Assembly: GCA_032164295.1 (NCBI GenBank)
Contig: JAJHTX010000021.1
Span: 1 to 25,414 of the forward strand
Source of the DNA: Inonotus obliquus
Lineage: Eukaryota > Basidiomycota > Agaricomycetes > Hymenochaetales > Hymenochaetaceae
Length of the DNA stretch: 25,414 bases
Direction of reading: 5' to 3'
Shown here: piece by piece, positions 7,243-14,792 of the stretch
Position numbering within the stretch: position 1 is the first letter of the stretch
Layout of the letters: each line of letters opens with the position of its first letter
Notes under the pieces: model-generated
What the model was told of the DNA's origin: nothing
The model's input: only the letters and a program-made list of their open reading frames with translations
The model's database searches: none
Program-made: the position numbers and the translations under genes

Positions 7243-8373
7243 TTACCTCGGTTTTGAATCTTTCTTACGAGGTATTCTGAAGTATCTATCAAATTCAGTT
7301 TCAAATACTTCATCTTCTTCTGGAATGGGGTTCTCTGTTGGTTCTTCAACAGTTTGTTCACTATTTGTTTTTGCATCAATTTTAGGTGTTGATTCCTCAT
7401 CAACTTTTAGAGTTGAATCCTCATCAACTTTTGGAGTTGATTCACCATCAAGTATTCTTTTTGCATCAACTTTTGGTCTTGGATAATTAGAATAATCAAA
7501 CAAATCCTCATCAGTAATAGTATCTGAATCAGAACCAACAGTTTTATCTATTTTTTTTTTTGTTTTATTTGTTTCTTCTGCTTTAATATCTTTTTTAGTT
7601 ATTTTTTTCCAAAAATTTGTAAGAATATTAAATATATTTGTATAATCTTTTACTTTACGAATTATTCTGTCTGAAATTTCTAACGTTTCTTTAAATTCTT
7701 CAGGGAAGAAATATTGCACTAAAGGTCCCCAAATAAGAAATATAACAAGACCTAAATTTTTGGCGGTAAAAAAATCATAAATATTTATTGAGGTTAATGG
7801 TTTTACAATATTAGGATCTTTGGTGATTAAATGATCATATTTATTTTTTATTTCATCTCTAAGATATTCTCTGAATAATTTCGTTCTATATTCAGGATTC
7901 ATCATTTTTTCTAGATGAATATAATAATAATCAATATTTTGTTTATCTTGATTTTTAGATAAATCAGCTTTAATTTTATCTTTAATATTATTAGGAATTT
8001 CAGATAAAACTTCATGATTTATTTTATCAACAGGAATTTTAATAAACATCTTTTTAATTCTTTTGATTCGATTTAAAACAGATTCTGTTTTATTAGGTAA
8101 ATTTTCTAATTTAATGATAATTTTAGCTAATATTTTATTATAACTATTAATAATAGTAAATATTAAATCATTACACATTTCATAGTCTATTTCACTTATT
8201 AAATTATATGCTCCTGTAATAAACCCAATTATTGTATTTATTATATATATTAATTCAAAGTCAAATGACATTAAAGAGAATATAAGTGAACTTACACTTG
8301 AAAAAATGGTAGTAAATATACTCCATTTAGTGATAAGTCTTATTATTTTCCAAAATGGACTTATGTATTTCAT
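7243..8373 (-). CDS. Hypothetical membrane protein with acidic repeat tail (orf376)
   Basis: This 376-residue protein is not recognised. It has two adjacent hydrophobic segments near the N-terminus (about residues 15-35 and 40-58), a basic middle region with helical character (NRIKRIKKMFIKIPVDKIN), a further hydrophobic segment at about 205-225 (NLGLVIFLIWGPLVQYFF), then Lys-rich sequence (KKITKKDIKAEETNKTKKK). The C-terminal ~100 residues are acidic, with an imperfect ~8-residue repeat: ESTPKVDE, DSTLKVDE, ESTPKIDA. It begins with MKYISPFWK. It lies between two dpo-module parts that are directly joined in the neighbouring copy, so it looks like a later insertion. A copy of the AGTAGTATATAA motif lies about 80 nt upstream of its start. 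A plasmid origin is likely from context; the function is unknown. Confidence 0.7.
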   Translation of the reverse strand: MKYISPFWKIIRLITKWSIFTTIFSSVSSLIFSLMSFDFELIYIINTIIGFITGAYNLISEIDYEMCNDLIFTIINSYNKILAKIIIKLENLPNKTESVLNRIKRIKKMFIKIPVDKINHEVLSEIPNNIKDKIKADLSKNQDKQNIDYYYIHLEKMMNPEYRTKLFREYLRDEIKNKYDHLITKDPNIVKPLTSINIYDFFTAKNLGLVIFLIWGPLVQYFFPEEFKETLEISDRIIRKVKDYTNIFNILTNFWKKITKKDIKAEETNKTKKKIDKTVGSDSDTITDEDLFDYSNYPRPKVDAKRILDGESTPKVDEDSTLKVDEESTPKIDAKTNSEQTVEEPTENPIPEEDEVFETEFDRYFRIPRKKDSKPR

Positions 8374-8451
8374 TTGGCTAATATAATTAAAAAATAAAAT
8401 TTTAGATATTAAGGCTCCAATGTTTTTTAATTTGTAACCAATAGCTGTAGT

Positions 8452-8468
8452 AGTAGTATATAAGGATT
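8452..8468 (-). promoter_or_regulatory. Repeated AGTAGTATATAAGGATT element (copy A)
   Basis: Written on the + strand as AGTAGTATATAAGGATT. It lies about 80 nt upstream of the orf376 start on the - strand. The same 17-mer occurs at 8773-8789, and a 12-nt core occurs at 12942-12953 upstream of dpo. Recurrence upstream of genes in otherwise diverged DNA suggests a promoter or replication element; the role is inferred. Confidence 0.35.
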
Positions 8469-8772
8469 AGAGTTGGAAGTACCTCCAAAATTTTAAAATA
8501 AATATATTTAGAAAAAATGTAAAAAAGTGTTCTAAATAGTTCAGAGGTGTTAATTTTACCTAGTCTATATTTTAATAAATGTCAGGAGTGTTTCACTTAT
8601 TATTAAAAACAAAACAAAAAATGTTAAGCTAAAATGTTCAGGAGTGTTTTATAAACAATTGAACAACTAATCCTCTAAACTTTTGTGCTAAAACAAACCA
8701 AACTAAAATGCTCACACAAAAAACTCGTTTGGTTAAAAACTTTATTTAATAAAAAACAAAATAAAACATTTC

Positions 8773-8789
8773 AGTAGTATATAAGGATT
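8773..8789 (-). promoter_or_regulatory. Repeated AGTAGTATATAAGGATT element (copy B)
   Basis: Identical over 17 nt to copy A. It lies in linker block 1, at the position equivalent to the 12942 copy in linker block 2. Confidence 0.35.
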
Positions 8790-8958
8790 TTTCCCCTAAA
8801 ACTTTTATTAAAAATTGGTTTTCTTTTCTAATGACCGGTTTGCACCCTAATTTTATTTTAATTATTAATTATTCTTATTGTTGGAAAGGGTTGAAAACAA
8901 AATAAATATTTAAATTAATTGTTTAAAATTTTATTTAAAATATTAGTAAGTTTATTAA

Positions 8959-9333
8959 TTATCTATTTTGTAATTCTATAGTATCTAAGTTTTGTGTTTC
9001 TAGTAAAGGCATTTGTGTATAACTATACAGTAAATAACTTGTACCGCACAAAACAAGTAAAACTACTACAGAAGTTACTGTTAGAAGTGCTATAGTTACC
9101 GGATCTTTTATGTCCAGGTGATTTGTTGTATTGTTATTTGTAATTGAATCCGTAACATTTTTAACATCTCTAATTGAAACTTGGGGTTTTACAATTAGAT
9201 TGCTATTAGTATTAACGTTAATTAAATTATCTGAATTAAGATTATTTAATAATTCAAAAATAAATACAGCCATTAAGGCTGTAGCAAATACAATAAATAT
9301 AGCAAACATTAATTTTTTTAAGTTAAGTTTCAT
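8959..9333 (-). CDS. Two-helix membrane protein, copy 1
   Basis: This 124-residue protein is not recognised. It has an N-terminal basic-hydrophobic segment (about residues 7-28, LMFAIFIVFATALMAVFIFEL), an Asn/Thr-rich middle (NNNTTNHL), and a second hydrophobic segment at about 82-106 (LLTVTSVVVLLVLCGTSYLL) followed by a short polar tail. It is paralogous to the product of 13161-13523, sharing MK-KL-FA-FI--ATAL, ELLN-L, QVS-R, and DP--IA--T, with the same two-helix layout. Both copies lie between a dpo C-terminus-plus-tRNA-like unit and a linker block, on the same strand as dpo. Keeping both copies open despite divergence argues that they were translated and under selection. The function is unknown. 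Confidence 0.65.
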   Translation of the reverse strand: MKLNLKKLMFAIFIVFATALMAVFIFELLNNLNSDNLINVNTNSNLIVKPQVSIRDVKNVTDSITNNNTTNHLDIKDPVTIALLTVTSVVVLLVLCGTSYLLYSYTQMPLLETQNLDTIELQNR

Positions 9334-9362
9334 TTCTTTTTTTGATTTTTATATATTTTCTC

Positions 9363-9401
9363 ATAACTAAATATTTTAAATGTTTTTGTTTATTTAGTTA
9401 T
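9363..9401 (-). promoter_or_regulatory. Hairpin upstream of membrane protein copy 1
   Basis: ATAACTAAAT (9363-9372) is the exact complement of ATTTAGTTAT (9392-9401), giving a 10-bp stem with a 19-nt loop. It starts 30 nt upstream of the ORF. The paralogous hairpin at 13564-13593 has a different stem sequence but also pairs perfectly. Confidence 0.6.
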
Positions 9402-9533
9402 TTCTGCTTAAACAAATTCTATCTAATTAATATAAGATCTTGCTGTTAACTTAAAACTAATAAGTGGATAAACATGTATAATCTATCTCAGTTATCAGTC
9501 TTAAAACAAAATCTCTCAATTTAATTAGATATC

Positions 9534-9594
9534 TAGCTATTATTGGACTCGAACCAATATATTAATTGTAACAATTAAAACAACCCGTATAGCT
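9534..9594 (-). tRNA. tRNA-like element lacking a D arm, copy 1
   Basis: Read on the - strand: acceptor AGCTATA/AATAGCT (six pairs plus one A-A), a 9-nt unpaired linker CGGGTTGTT in place of a D arm, a 5-bp stem TTAAT/ATTAA with loop TGTTACA, a 3-nt variable loop, and a perfect T arm ATTGG TTCGAGT CCAAT. The total is 61 nt with discriminator. There is no U33, so no reliable anticodon can be read (nominally UUA). It lies about 40 nt beyond the dpo stop. Copy 2 (13730-13790) keeps the same length and layout. It may be a tRNA-like processing or priming structure, or a decayed tRNA. Confidence 0.4.
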
Positions 9595-9643
9595 TTGGGG
9601 TTAAAAACTTTCTTTTTAAAAAAACTAGGGGTGATAAAACCAA

Positions 9644-12600
9644 CTATTCGCTGATAGTTTTATTACTTGTCTCCACCAATACCTTATTTTTGAAAATAAG
9701 ATTTCGTTTTAAATTAGTGGCTTTCAAGTTATAAGTTAATTCCTTTATAGAAATAGTACTATCAGCTAAGTGGTTAAACCATTTAGTTTGTTCAACATTT
9801 AAATTATTATTTTCAATTAACAATTCTTTAAGTTGATCTAAACTAACTTTAGCTTTCAAACCTTTCACTTTAGTAAATTCTAAACCGTCAGTTGTCTTAC
9901 CCCCATAAACTTTGGGAGCTAAAGCCACAAAATCTGTAAGAGTTTCCACAAGTTTAAAGTAACCTAACTTTTTATCGTCCACTAGATGTGGAGGTAAAGG
10001 TTGATCTAAGAAACCAGAGTCTGTGTCAGTGTAAAACAATTTAAATTTCGGATTGTTTTTTAACATAGACATATGGACTCTAGCGTTAGCCGTAATAGAA
10101 GCAGCGATAGCAATGTTGGTTTTAGGCAAATTAGAAAAATCTCGCCAATATGATATTAAAATCTTATTACCTAACTCCATTTGATCTGCTAAGTTATCCA
10201 GACCGATTTTTTGCACAAACGCTGATAAATCTTCACTACTTAAAATAATGTGAGTTAACATTTTAGGGGACATTCCAAATCTACCGTACAATGAATTAAG
10301 TAGCAGTTTAGCTATTACATACATTGGGGAGTCTGAGGGTGATTGTTCTTTAAGTATATTTAATTTGTCAACATAAGCCGAAAATAAATCAGCACTTTCA
10401 AACAAGTATCCCTCAAGAATTTCGAATTTGTAACCACAATTTTTAGCATTTGTAATTTCATTAGAATAATACCACCCAGTCCAAGTTCCTGTTCCATAGA
10501 TGGTTGTACCGTCTTTTTTAAACGGTAAAATAGGATGTCTTAAAACTTTAGGTGTAGTAACCCTAACTTTAACTACAGACTTGTAATTATTAAATAAGTT
10601 AACATATTCAAGCATTTTTGTAATGTCACCTATAAAGTGCGCAATAATGTCTGTCGGATAATCAAAAGATTTCATGACGTGAGGGTATAAGCCGTTAACA
10701 TCATAATGATATACAAATTTACCTTTCGGGTTTTGTGGTATATACATCTCCACGTGCCCACCGTAGTAAGCGTTGCTAATTGCTTCATAGACTTTTCCAC
10801 TCAAAACAGGCAGTGTAAGAGATTTAGGTAAAAAATGTACTCTAAAAATTTTAAAAGCTAGACTAGGTAAGGTGGAAACAGAGGTGATATTTAACTGGAA
10901 GTGATCATAAATAAATTTAGCAAAAGTTTCAATAACTTGGTATAAGGCGATACAATCCTGTTCACAATATCTGATAGCTTCAATTTTAAGTTTCCAATCT
11001 TTACTTACAAAATTTTGTGCGTAAGATTCATATTCTTTTGTTGATAAGCCCTCAAATAAATCTAAACTAGGTACTGCCCCTATGTAATTAAGATTATCTT
11101 TAGTTACAAATTTGTATGGGAAAATACTTTTTAAAGTTTTAACTTTAAATTGTTTAGCTAAACCACTCAAAGAGGCTGGTAGCAATAAAAAAGAATCTTT
11201 AAAATTGACAAAGAATTCATTTTTAGAACCATATTTGATTTTTAAGTTAATAAACTTTCCATCTTTGATAATAGGCTCTAGTACCACTCCAGGGTGATTT
11301 GCTATATATTTTAAAATAAAAATTAAATCAAAATCACTAGAATTATGAATGTAAATACTTTTTTGTGATTTAGTTTTTACTAACAGTTTTTTAAGTACCT
11401 CAGATATAAGTTCTTTTACTGAACTATAGTCAGAGATAAAAAAAGATTCTGTTTTAAAACCATCGAAAAAAGATAAACAAAACAATTCCATTTTATTCTC
11501 CGAATTTAAATAAGTTTCAATATCCAGAGTTAAAATGTTAAATTTAAAACTTTTATCTTTTCTACCCTTAGAAATTTTTTCTTTGGGTGTAAACAATTTT
11601 TCAAAGATAAAGTGTACCTTACCGTTCGCTATGTGGAATGTTCTTTCACCTACTTTTCTAATAAAATCACCTTCAATTGAATTAGTGATAAAATCAGTAA
11701 ATTTCTGAATTTTAGCTCCAGCAAAGTTAGAGAAGATTTCCACAACTCTAGTTTGAGCGTCTAAATAAGTAACATGAACTCGTCGATTAAAAATAGTACC
11801 AATGTCTATTTTTAAATCTATGATTCGTTCAGTTTTAGAATCTATCCAGCTTGCAACACGACCCCAAGTTCTATACTCGGTGTTAGCCGGCAAATTAGCT
11901 GGGATCTCATTTCTATAGTCGAGATCCTCTAGAGCTTTCACAGCTGCTTTCCGGTTTTCTATTTTAGCTTTTGAATTTAAAAATGTCACTTCGTTTATTT
12001 GAGTGTAATTGAAATATATAGTTTCTGCTATAACAACTTTGTAACGATTATCTAACAAAGCATACTTATTATTCAAATAATCAATATAAGCTGCTTGCGA
12101 GTTAGGATCGCTCGAGTTTAAAGGATAACGTGAACCTAACGAAAATCTATTTCCGTTAATCAGTTTCACGTTGGCTATCACAGAAATATAATTTAAACCT
12201 CTAACTTCAGAAAAGAATTTTTTAGTTAACTTAGTTAAATTAAAATCAGAATCTGAAATAGGGAACACTAAATTAATAAATTTAAATTCAAATTTAGAAG
12301 CTTTAGTTGCAACAGAATAAAATCTTCTGCCTAAACTAGTTCTTCTGAAAGAAGAGTAAAATCTTCTACCGTATGCTTTAAAGCTATTTTTATAACTAAA
12401 ATAACTCTTAGAGTCGGACTCAGTGTAAAAAATAGTTATTCTATCTCTAGTTTTTAAAGATAGATTACTTACAGCTAAAGAATCAATTAAATTTCGAATT
12501 AAAGTATTAATTTCCTCTTTAATTGTTCTATTAACAATGGTTTCTTTAACTAATACGGTGATTTCGCTCCCATTGTATAAGCTTATGCTTAATTTAATGA

Positions 12601-12739
12601 AATTACTTTTCAATAAGTTAGTTTTTTTAAAGAAGTTTAGAATATTTCTTCTAATTAAAGGATTAGTCACCTCAGGTGACCTAAATAAAATATCATGTCT
12701 TTGCATGGGAATAAACAAAAAATTTTTATTTAATTTCAA
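9644..12739 (-). CDS. dpo: Family-B DNA polymerase of mitochondrial-plasmid type
   Basis: This 1031-residue, intact protein-primed-type DNA polymerase carries the standard motifs in order. Exo I is LDIET (D406, E408), Exo II is HNSSDFD (around 469), and Exo III is YCEQD (D595). Motif A is DVNGLYP (D680), motif B is KLLLNSLYGRFG (K811), motif C is YTDTDS (D905, D907), and KVYG is at about 943. Catalytic Asp residues and the 3'-5' exonuclease acids are all present. The first ~400 residues are lineage-specific and may include the terminal-protein region. The paralogue at 6451-7161 starts at a Met aligning with Met12 here, so the true start may be nt 12706. Such genes replicate linear mitochondrial plasmids and are often found integrated in fungal mitochondrial genomes. 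It is on the strand opposite to rps3, the tRNAs and cox1. Confidence 0.93.
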   Translation of the reverse strand: MKLNKNFLFIPMQRHDILFRSPEVTNPLIRRNILNFFKKTNLLKSNFIKLSISLYNGSEITVLVKETIVNRTIKEEINTLIRNLIDSLAVSNLSLKTRDRITIFYTESDSKSYFSYKNSFKAYGRRFYSSFRRTSLGRRFYSVATKASKFEFKFINLVFPISDSDFNLTKLTKKFFSEVRGLNYISVIANVKLINGNRFSLGSRYPLNSSDPNSQAAYIDYLNNKYALLDNRYKVVIAETIYFNYTQINEVTFLNSKAKIENRKAAVKALEDLDYRNEIPANLPANTEYRTWGRVASWIDSKTERIIDLKIDIGTIFNRRVHVTYLDAQTRVVEIFSNFAGAKIQKFTDFITNSIEGDFIRKVGERTFHIANGKVHFIFEKLFTPKEKISKGRKDKSFKFNILTLDIETYLNSENKMELFCLSFFDGFKTESFFISDYSSVKELISEVLKKLLVKTKSQKSIYIHNSSDFDLIFILKYIANHPGVVLEPIIKDGKFINLKIKYGSKNEFFVNFKDSFLLLPASLSGLAKQFKVKTLKSIFPYKFVTKDNLNYIGAVPSLDLFEGLSTKEYESYAQNFVSKDWKLKIEAIRYCEQDCIALYQVIETFAKFIYDHFQLNITSVSTLPSLAFKIFRVHFLPKSLTLPVLSGKVYEAISNAYYGGHVEMYIPQNPKGKFVYHYDVNGLYPHVMKSFDYPTDIIAHFIGDITKMLEYVNLFNNYKSVVKVRVTTPKVLRHPILPFKKDGTTIYGTGTWTGWYYSNEITNAKNCGYKFEILEGYLFESADLFSAYVDKLNILKEQSPSDSPMYVIAKLLLNSLYGRFGMSPKMLTHIILSSEDLSAFVQKIGLDNLADQMELGNKILISYWRDFSNLPKTNIAIAASITANARVHMSMLKNNPKFKLFYTDTDSGFLDQPLPPHLVDDKKLGYFKLVETLTDFVALAPKVYGGKTTDGLEFTKVKGLKAKVSLDQLKELLIENNNLNVEQTKWFNHLADSTISIKELTYNLKATNLKRNLIFKNKVLVETSNKTISE

Positions 12740-12941
12740 AATAAAAAAATCAAATTAATAAAGACAAAAACAAACAAAAAGTGTTCTAAATAGTTCAGAA
12801 TTGTTAGTTTAAAACCTTTCTACATTTAATAATAGTCAGGACTGTTTTATATGCTAGTATAAAAACACTCACAAAACACACGTTTGGAATAAAACTTTAT
12901 TTAATTTCAAAAAATAACAGCAACACAAAAAAATAAATTTT

Positions 12942-12955
12942 AGTAGTATATAACT
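12942..12955 (-). promoter_or_regulatory. AGTAGTATATAA element (copy C)
   Basis: It shares the 12-nt core AGTAGTATATAA with the two copies at 8452 and 8773. It lies about 200 nt upstream of the dpo start on the - strand. A regulatory role is inferred only from recurrence and position. Confidence 0.3.
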
Positions 12956-13092
12956 TCCCTACTTCTTCTAAAAACCTGTTTGCGCCCTATTTTTAAATTT
13001 AATTATTCTTAATATTGGAAAGGGTTAATTATTCCCTTTCTTTTGGTTTAAAACAGTTTCTCGTCTTGTTTAGGACTAGGGAAAATAAAAAA

Positions 13093-13159
13093 TTTAATTA
13101 CTTTTTATTTTAATTACTTTTTATTTTAATTACTTTTTATTTTAATTACTTTTATTTTA
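13093..13159. repeat. 16-bp tandem repeat, about four copies
   Basis: The unit TTTAATTACTTTTTAT is repeated four times, the last copy one T short. It lies immediately past the stop codon of the membrane-protein ORF at 13161. No counterpart exists in linker block 1, so it arose after the duplication. Confidence 0.85.
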
Positions 13160-13160
13160 G

Positions 13161-13523
13161 TTAAATAATCTCCATCTCAATGTTTTCTGTTTTACTTCCA
13201 GTTACCTTAAATACTTGTAATAACGAAAATACGGAACCAGTAGCTAAAGCTACTACACTGCAACCAGCTAAAGTGATTACTGCAATTGCCCTAGGGTCAT
13301 TAATTCCAAGATTTAATGAGGGGAATGCTTTATCAGCTGTTGTTGTAAAGGTTATATTATTAACATATCTAGCTGACACTTGATTATTTAATAGTAAATT
13401 ATTTTGAGATTTCATAACAACTAAATGTTCAAAATCTAGGCTATTCAACAATTCATAAATAAAGAAATTAAATAATGCTGTAGCAACTAAAATAAATAAA
13501 GCAAATAACAATTTATTTTTCAT
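13161..13523 (-). CDS. Two-helix membrane protein, copy 2
   Basis: This 120-residue paralogue of the protein at 8959-9333 starts MKNKLLFALFILVATALFNF. It has an N-terminal helix (about residues 5-25), a polar middle with QVSARYVNNIT, and a second hydrophobic segment at about 78-103 (IAVITLAGCSVVALATGSV). It ends ENIEMEII. Length, helix positions and the NDPRAIA motif are conserved between copies while most loop residues differ. It is encoded on the same strand as dpo, between the tRNA-like element with the degenerate dpo C-part (upstream) and the linker leading into intact dpo (downstream). An 11-bp hairpin lies 40 nt upstream of the start. The function is unknown; a plasmid-borne membrane protein is the best contextual reading. 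Confidence 0.65.
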   Translation of the reverse strand: MKNKLLFALFILVATALFNFFIYELLNSLDFEHLVVMKSQNNLLLNNQVSARYVNNITFTTTADKAFPSLNLGINDPRAIAVITLAGCSVVALATGSVFSLLQVFKVTGSKTENIEMEII

Positions 13524-13563
13524 ATTTTTTTTTTCATAATTTATTTTGTTTATATTTTATCTC

Positions 13564-13593
13564 ATAACTTTAAAAGTTCTAGTTTAAAGTTAT
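13564..13593 (-). promoter_or_regulatory. Hairpin upstream of membrane protein copy 2
   Basis: ATAACTTTAAA (13564-13574) is the exact complement of TTTAAAGTTAT (13583-13593), giving an 11-bp stem with an 8-nt loop AGTTCTAG. It occupies the same position relative to the ORF as the 9363-9401 hairpin, and the two are flanked by the same conserved sequences (TCTCATAACT on one side, CTTAAACAAATTCTATC on the other). Confidence 0.65.
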
Positions 13594-13729
13594 TTACGCT
13601 TAAACAAATTCTATCTAATTAATATAAAATCTTGTTGTATACTTAAAACTAACAAGCTGAAAATCCTGTTACTCACTCTCAGTTAATAAGTCTTAAGCTA
13701 AAAACAGATCTAATATATAAAAAGATATC

Positions 13730-13790
13730 TAGCTATTATTGGAATCGAACAAATATATTTATTTATTACAAAAAAGCAACCATTATAACT
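13730..13790 (-). tRNA. tRNA-like element lacking a D arm, copy 2
   Basis: Paralogue of 9534-9594 with the same 61-nt length. The acceptor is AGTTATA/AATAGCT, the linker is ATGGTTGCT, the stem is TTTTT/ATAAA (one mismatch) with loop GTAATAA, and the T arm is ATTTG TTCGATT CCAAT (one mismatch). Flanks are conserved too (GATATCTAGCTATTATTGG on the + strand). It is less well paired than copy 1. Confidence 0.35.
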
Positions 13791-13984
13791 TTGTAAAGGT
13801 TAAATTTTTATTTAATTTATAGAGTTAAAAACTTTTAATTCTATATTATATAAACAAAAAGGATTCCTCTGGAAATACTTCGACCTATAAAGATCTTTAA
13901 CTAAACAACCTAAAATATTTAAATATTATTATAGGGTTAATAGCTAATTAATTTTAACTATTTTGTTGCTAGTAGCTACAACTT

Positions 13985-14690
13985 TTTCACCACTATCGAC
14001 AAGGTGTCGTTAGTTTTCTGTAGTTTTCAAGCTATATGCCAAGTCTATCACTGAAATTGTACTTCCAGAAAGGTTCTTAAACCATTTCACTTGACTTACT
14101 TTAGTTGAACTTTATTTTGTCAACAGCTCATCTAGTGGTGCTACGGTTACTTTGGCTTTAAACCTTTAACTTTAGTAAATTCAGAGCCGTCCAATTCTAA
14201 TCCACCGCACATTGTAGGAGCTAGAGTCACAATTTTGCGTAGTAATTTTACTAATTTGAACTTACCTATTTTCTTGTCTTCTACTAGTTGTTCAGGGTGT
14301 GGTTGGTTTCAAAACCTTGAGTTAGTATTGGTGTAATATAATTTATAATCAGAATTGTTTTTGAACTCTGACAGAAACACCTTAGCATTTGCTGTAATAA
14401 TAGACGCTATATAGATTTTAGGTAATTTAGTTAAATTTTGCCTGTAAGAAGTAATATTTTTTTCATCTAATTCAACCAGGACCACTAGGGAATCTAAGCA
14501 AATTAGAGTGATGAAAGATGATATTTAACTATTGTCAATAACAGTGTAAATCCTTAATCGAGGTTTCTTACTAATCTACCGTAAAAGGCTTTTAATAGTC
14601 TATTCGCTTTTTGTTTTTTACCAAGGGTCGTATCTATTAGCTTGTTCTTTAATTGTGTTTACTATAGCTTATAGTAATAACACATCTTAA
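13985..14690 (-). pseudogene. dpo: Degenerate C-terminal fragment of plasmid-type DNA polymerase
   Basis: DNA-level similarity to the last ~240 codons of the intact dpo (roughly residues 790-1031) is evident. The TGGTTAAACCATTTAGT region matches GGTTCTTAAACCATTTCACT, the stretch encoding KGLKAKV is followed by TTTAACTTTAGTAAATTC in both, and the Tyr-Thr-Asp-Thr-Asp region is represented by a mutated TTAGTATTGGTGTAATATA. No frame stays open; frameshifts and stops are scattered throughout. Boundaries are approximate, since similarity fades near 14690 on one side and around 13985 on the other. It lies upstream (on the - strand) of tRNA-like copy 2, exactly where the intact dpo end lies relative to copy 1. 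Confidence 0.7.
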
Positions 14691-14792
14691 TTTACTCTGT
14701 TGTGTGTTTTACAAAAACCACAGATATAAGGGTAATATTAACTATAAAAGGAAATAAGTAATAAAAAAAAGAACAAAAATAAAATTTTTTTT

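Larger units (their letters stand above)
8374..8958. repeat. Noncoding linker block, copy 1
   Basis: There is no gene, but the sequence is paralogous to 12740-13160. GTGTTCTAAATAGTTCAGA (8527-8545) recurs at 12781-12799. TCAGGA(G/C)TGTTT occurs near 8582, 8638 and 12836. CACTCACA...CGTTTGG...ACTTTATTTAAT occurs in both blocks, as do the AGTAGTATATAA element and the GGAAAGGGTT run at the TM-protein end. The copies have diverged but stay collinear. Confidence 0.7.
8520..10400. repeat. Ancient direct repeat of about 1.9 kb, copy 1 (pair at 12780-14690)
   Basis: Order in this copy: linker block, membrane-protein gene, hairpin, conserved noncoding stretch, tRNA-like element, dpo C-terminal coding sequence. 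The same order occurs at 12780-14690 in the same orientation. The copies are clearly diverged but collinear throughout. Edges are approximate. Confidence 0.65.
12740..13160. repeat. Noncoding linker block, copy 2
   Basis: Counterpart of the block at 8374-8958, but directly abutting the start of the intact dpo. It shares the 19-nt GTGTTCTAAATAGTTCAGA, TCAGGA(C/G)TGTTTTATA, CGTTTGG...ACTTTATTTAAT, TTTAGTAGTATATAA, CC(T)GTTTGC(G/A)CCCTA and GGAAAGGGTT elements in the same order. It ends in a 16-bp tandem repeat next to the membrane-protein stop. Confidence 0.7.
12780..14690. repeat. Ancient direct repeat of about 1.9 kb, copy 2 (pair at 8520-10400)
   Basis: Second copy of the repeat. Here the dpo C-terminal part is a pseudogene, while the membrane-protein ORF and hairpin remain intact. 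Confidence 0.65.

Noticed and set aside
6348..7486. Two + strand open frames (6348-6599 and 6908-7486).
   Set aside because: They are antisense to the dpo N-fragment and orf376, with unnatural Ser/Phe/Leu-rich products; the - strand frames have clear paralogues.
13093..13159. Possible CRISPR-like repeat array.
   Set aside because: Repeats are directly adjacent with no spacers; it is a simple tandem array.
9131..13383. Short + strand frames opposite the membrane-protein genes and dpo (for example 9131-9370, 11112-11297, 12537-12758, 13180-13383).
   Set aside because: All lie antisense to better supported - strand genes, and none has a recognisable motif.
6263..14792. Terminal inverted repeats of an integrated linear plasmid.
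   Set aside because: Scanned by eye at both edges of the island; no long inverted match was found, only direct repeats.
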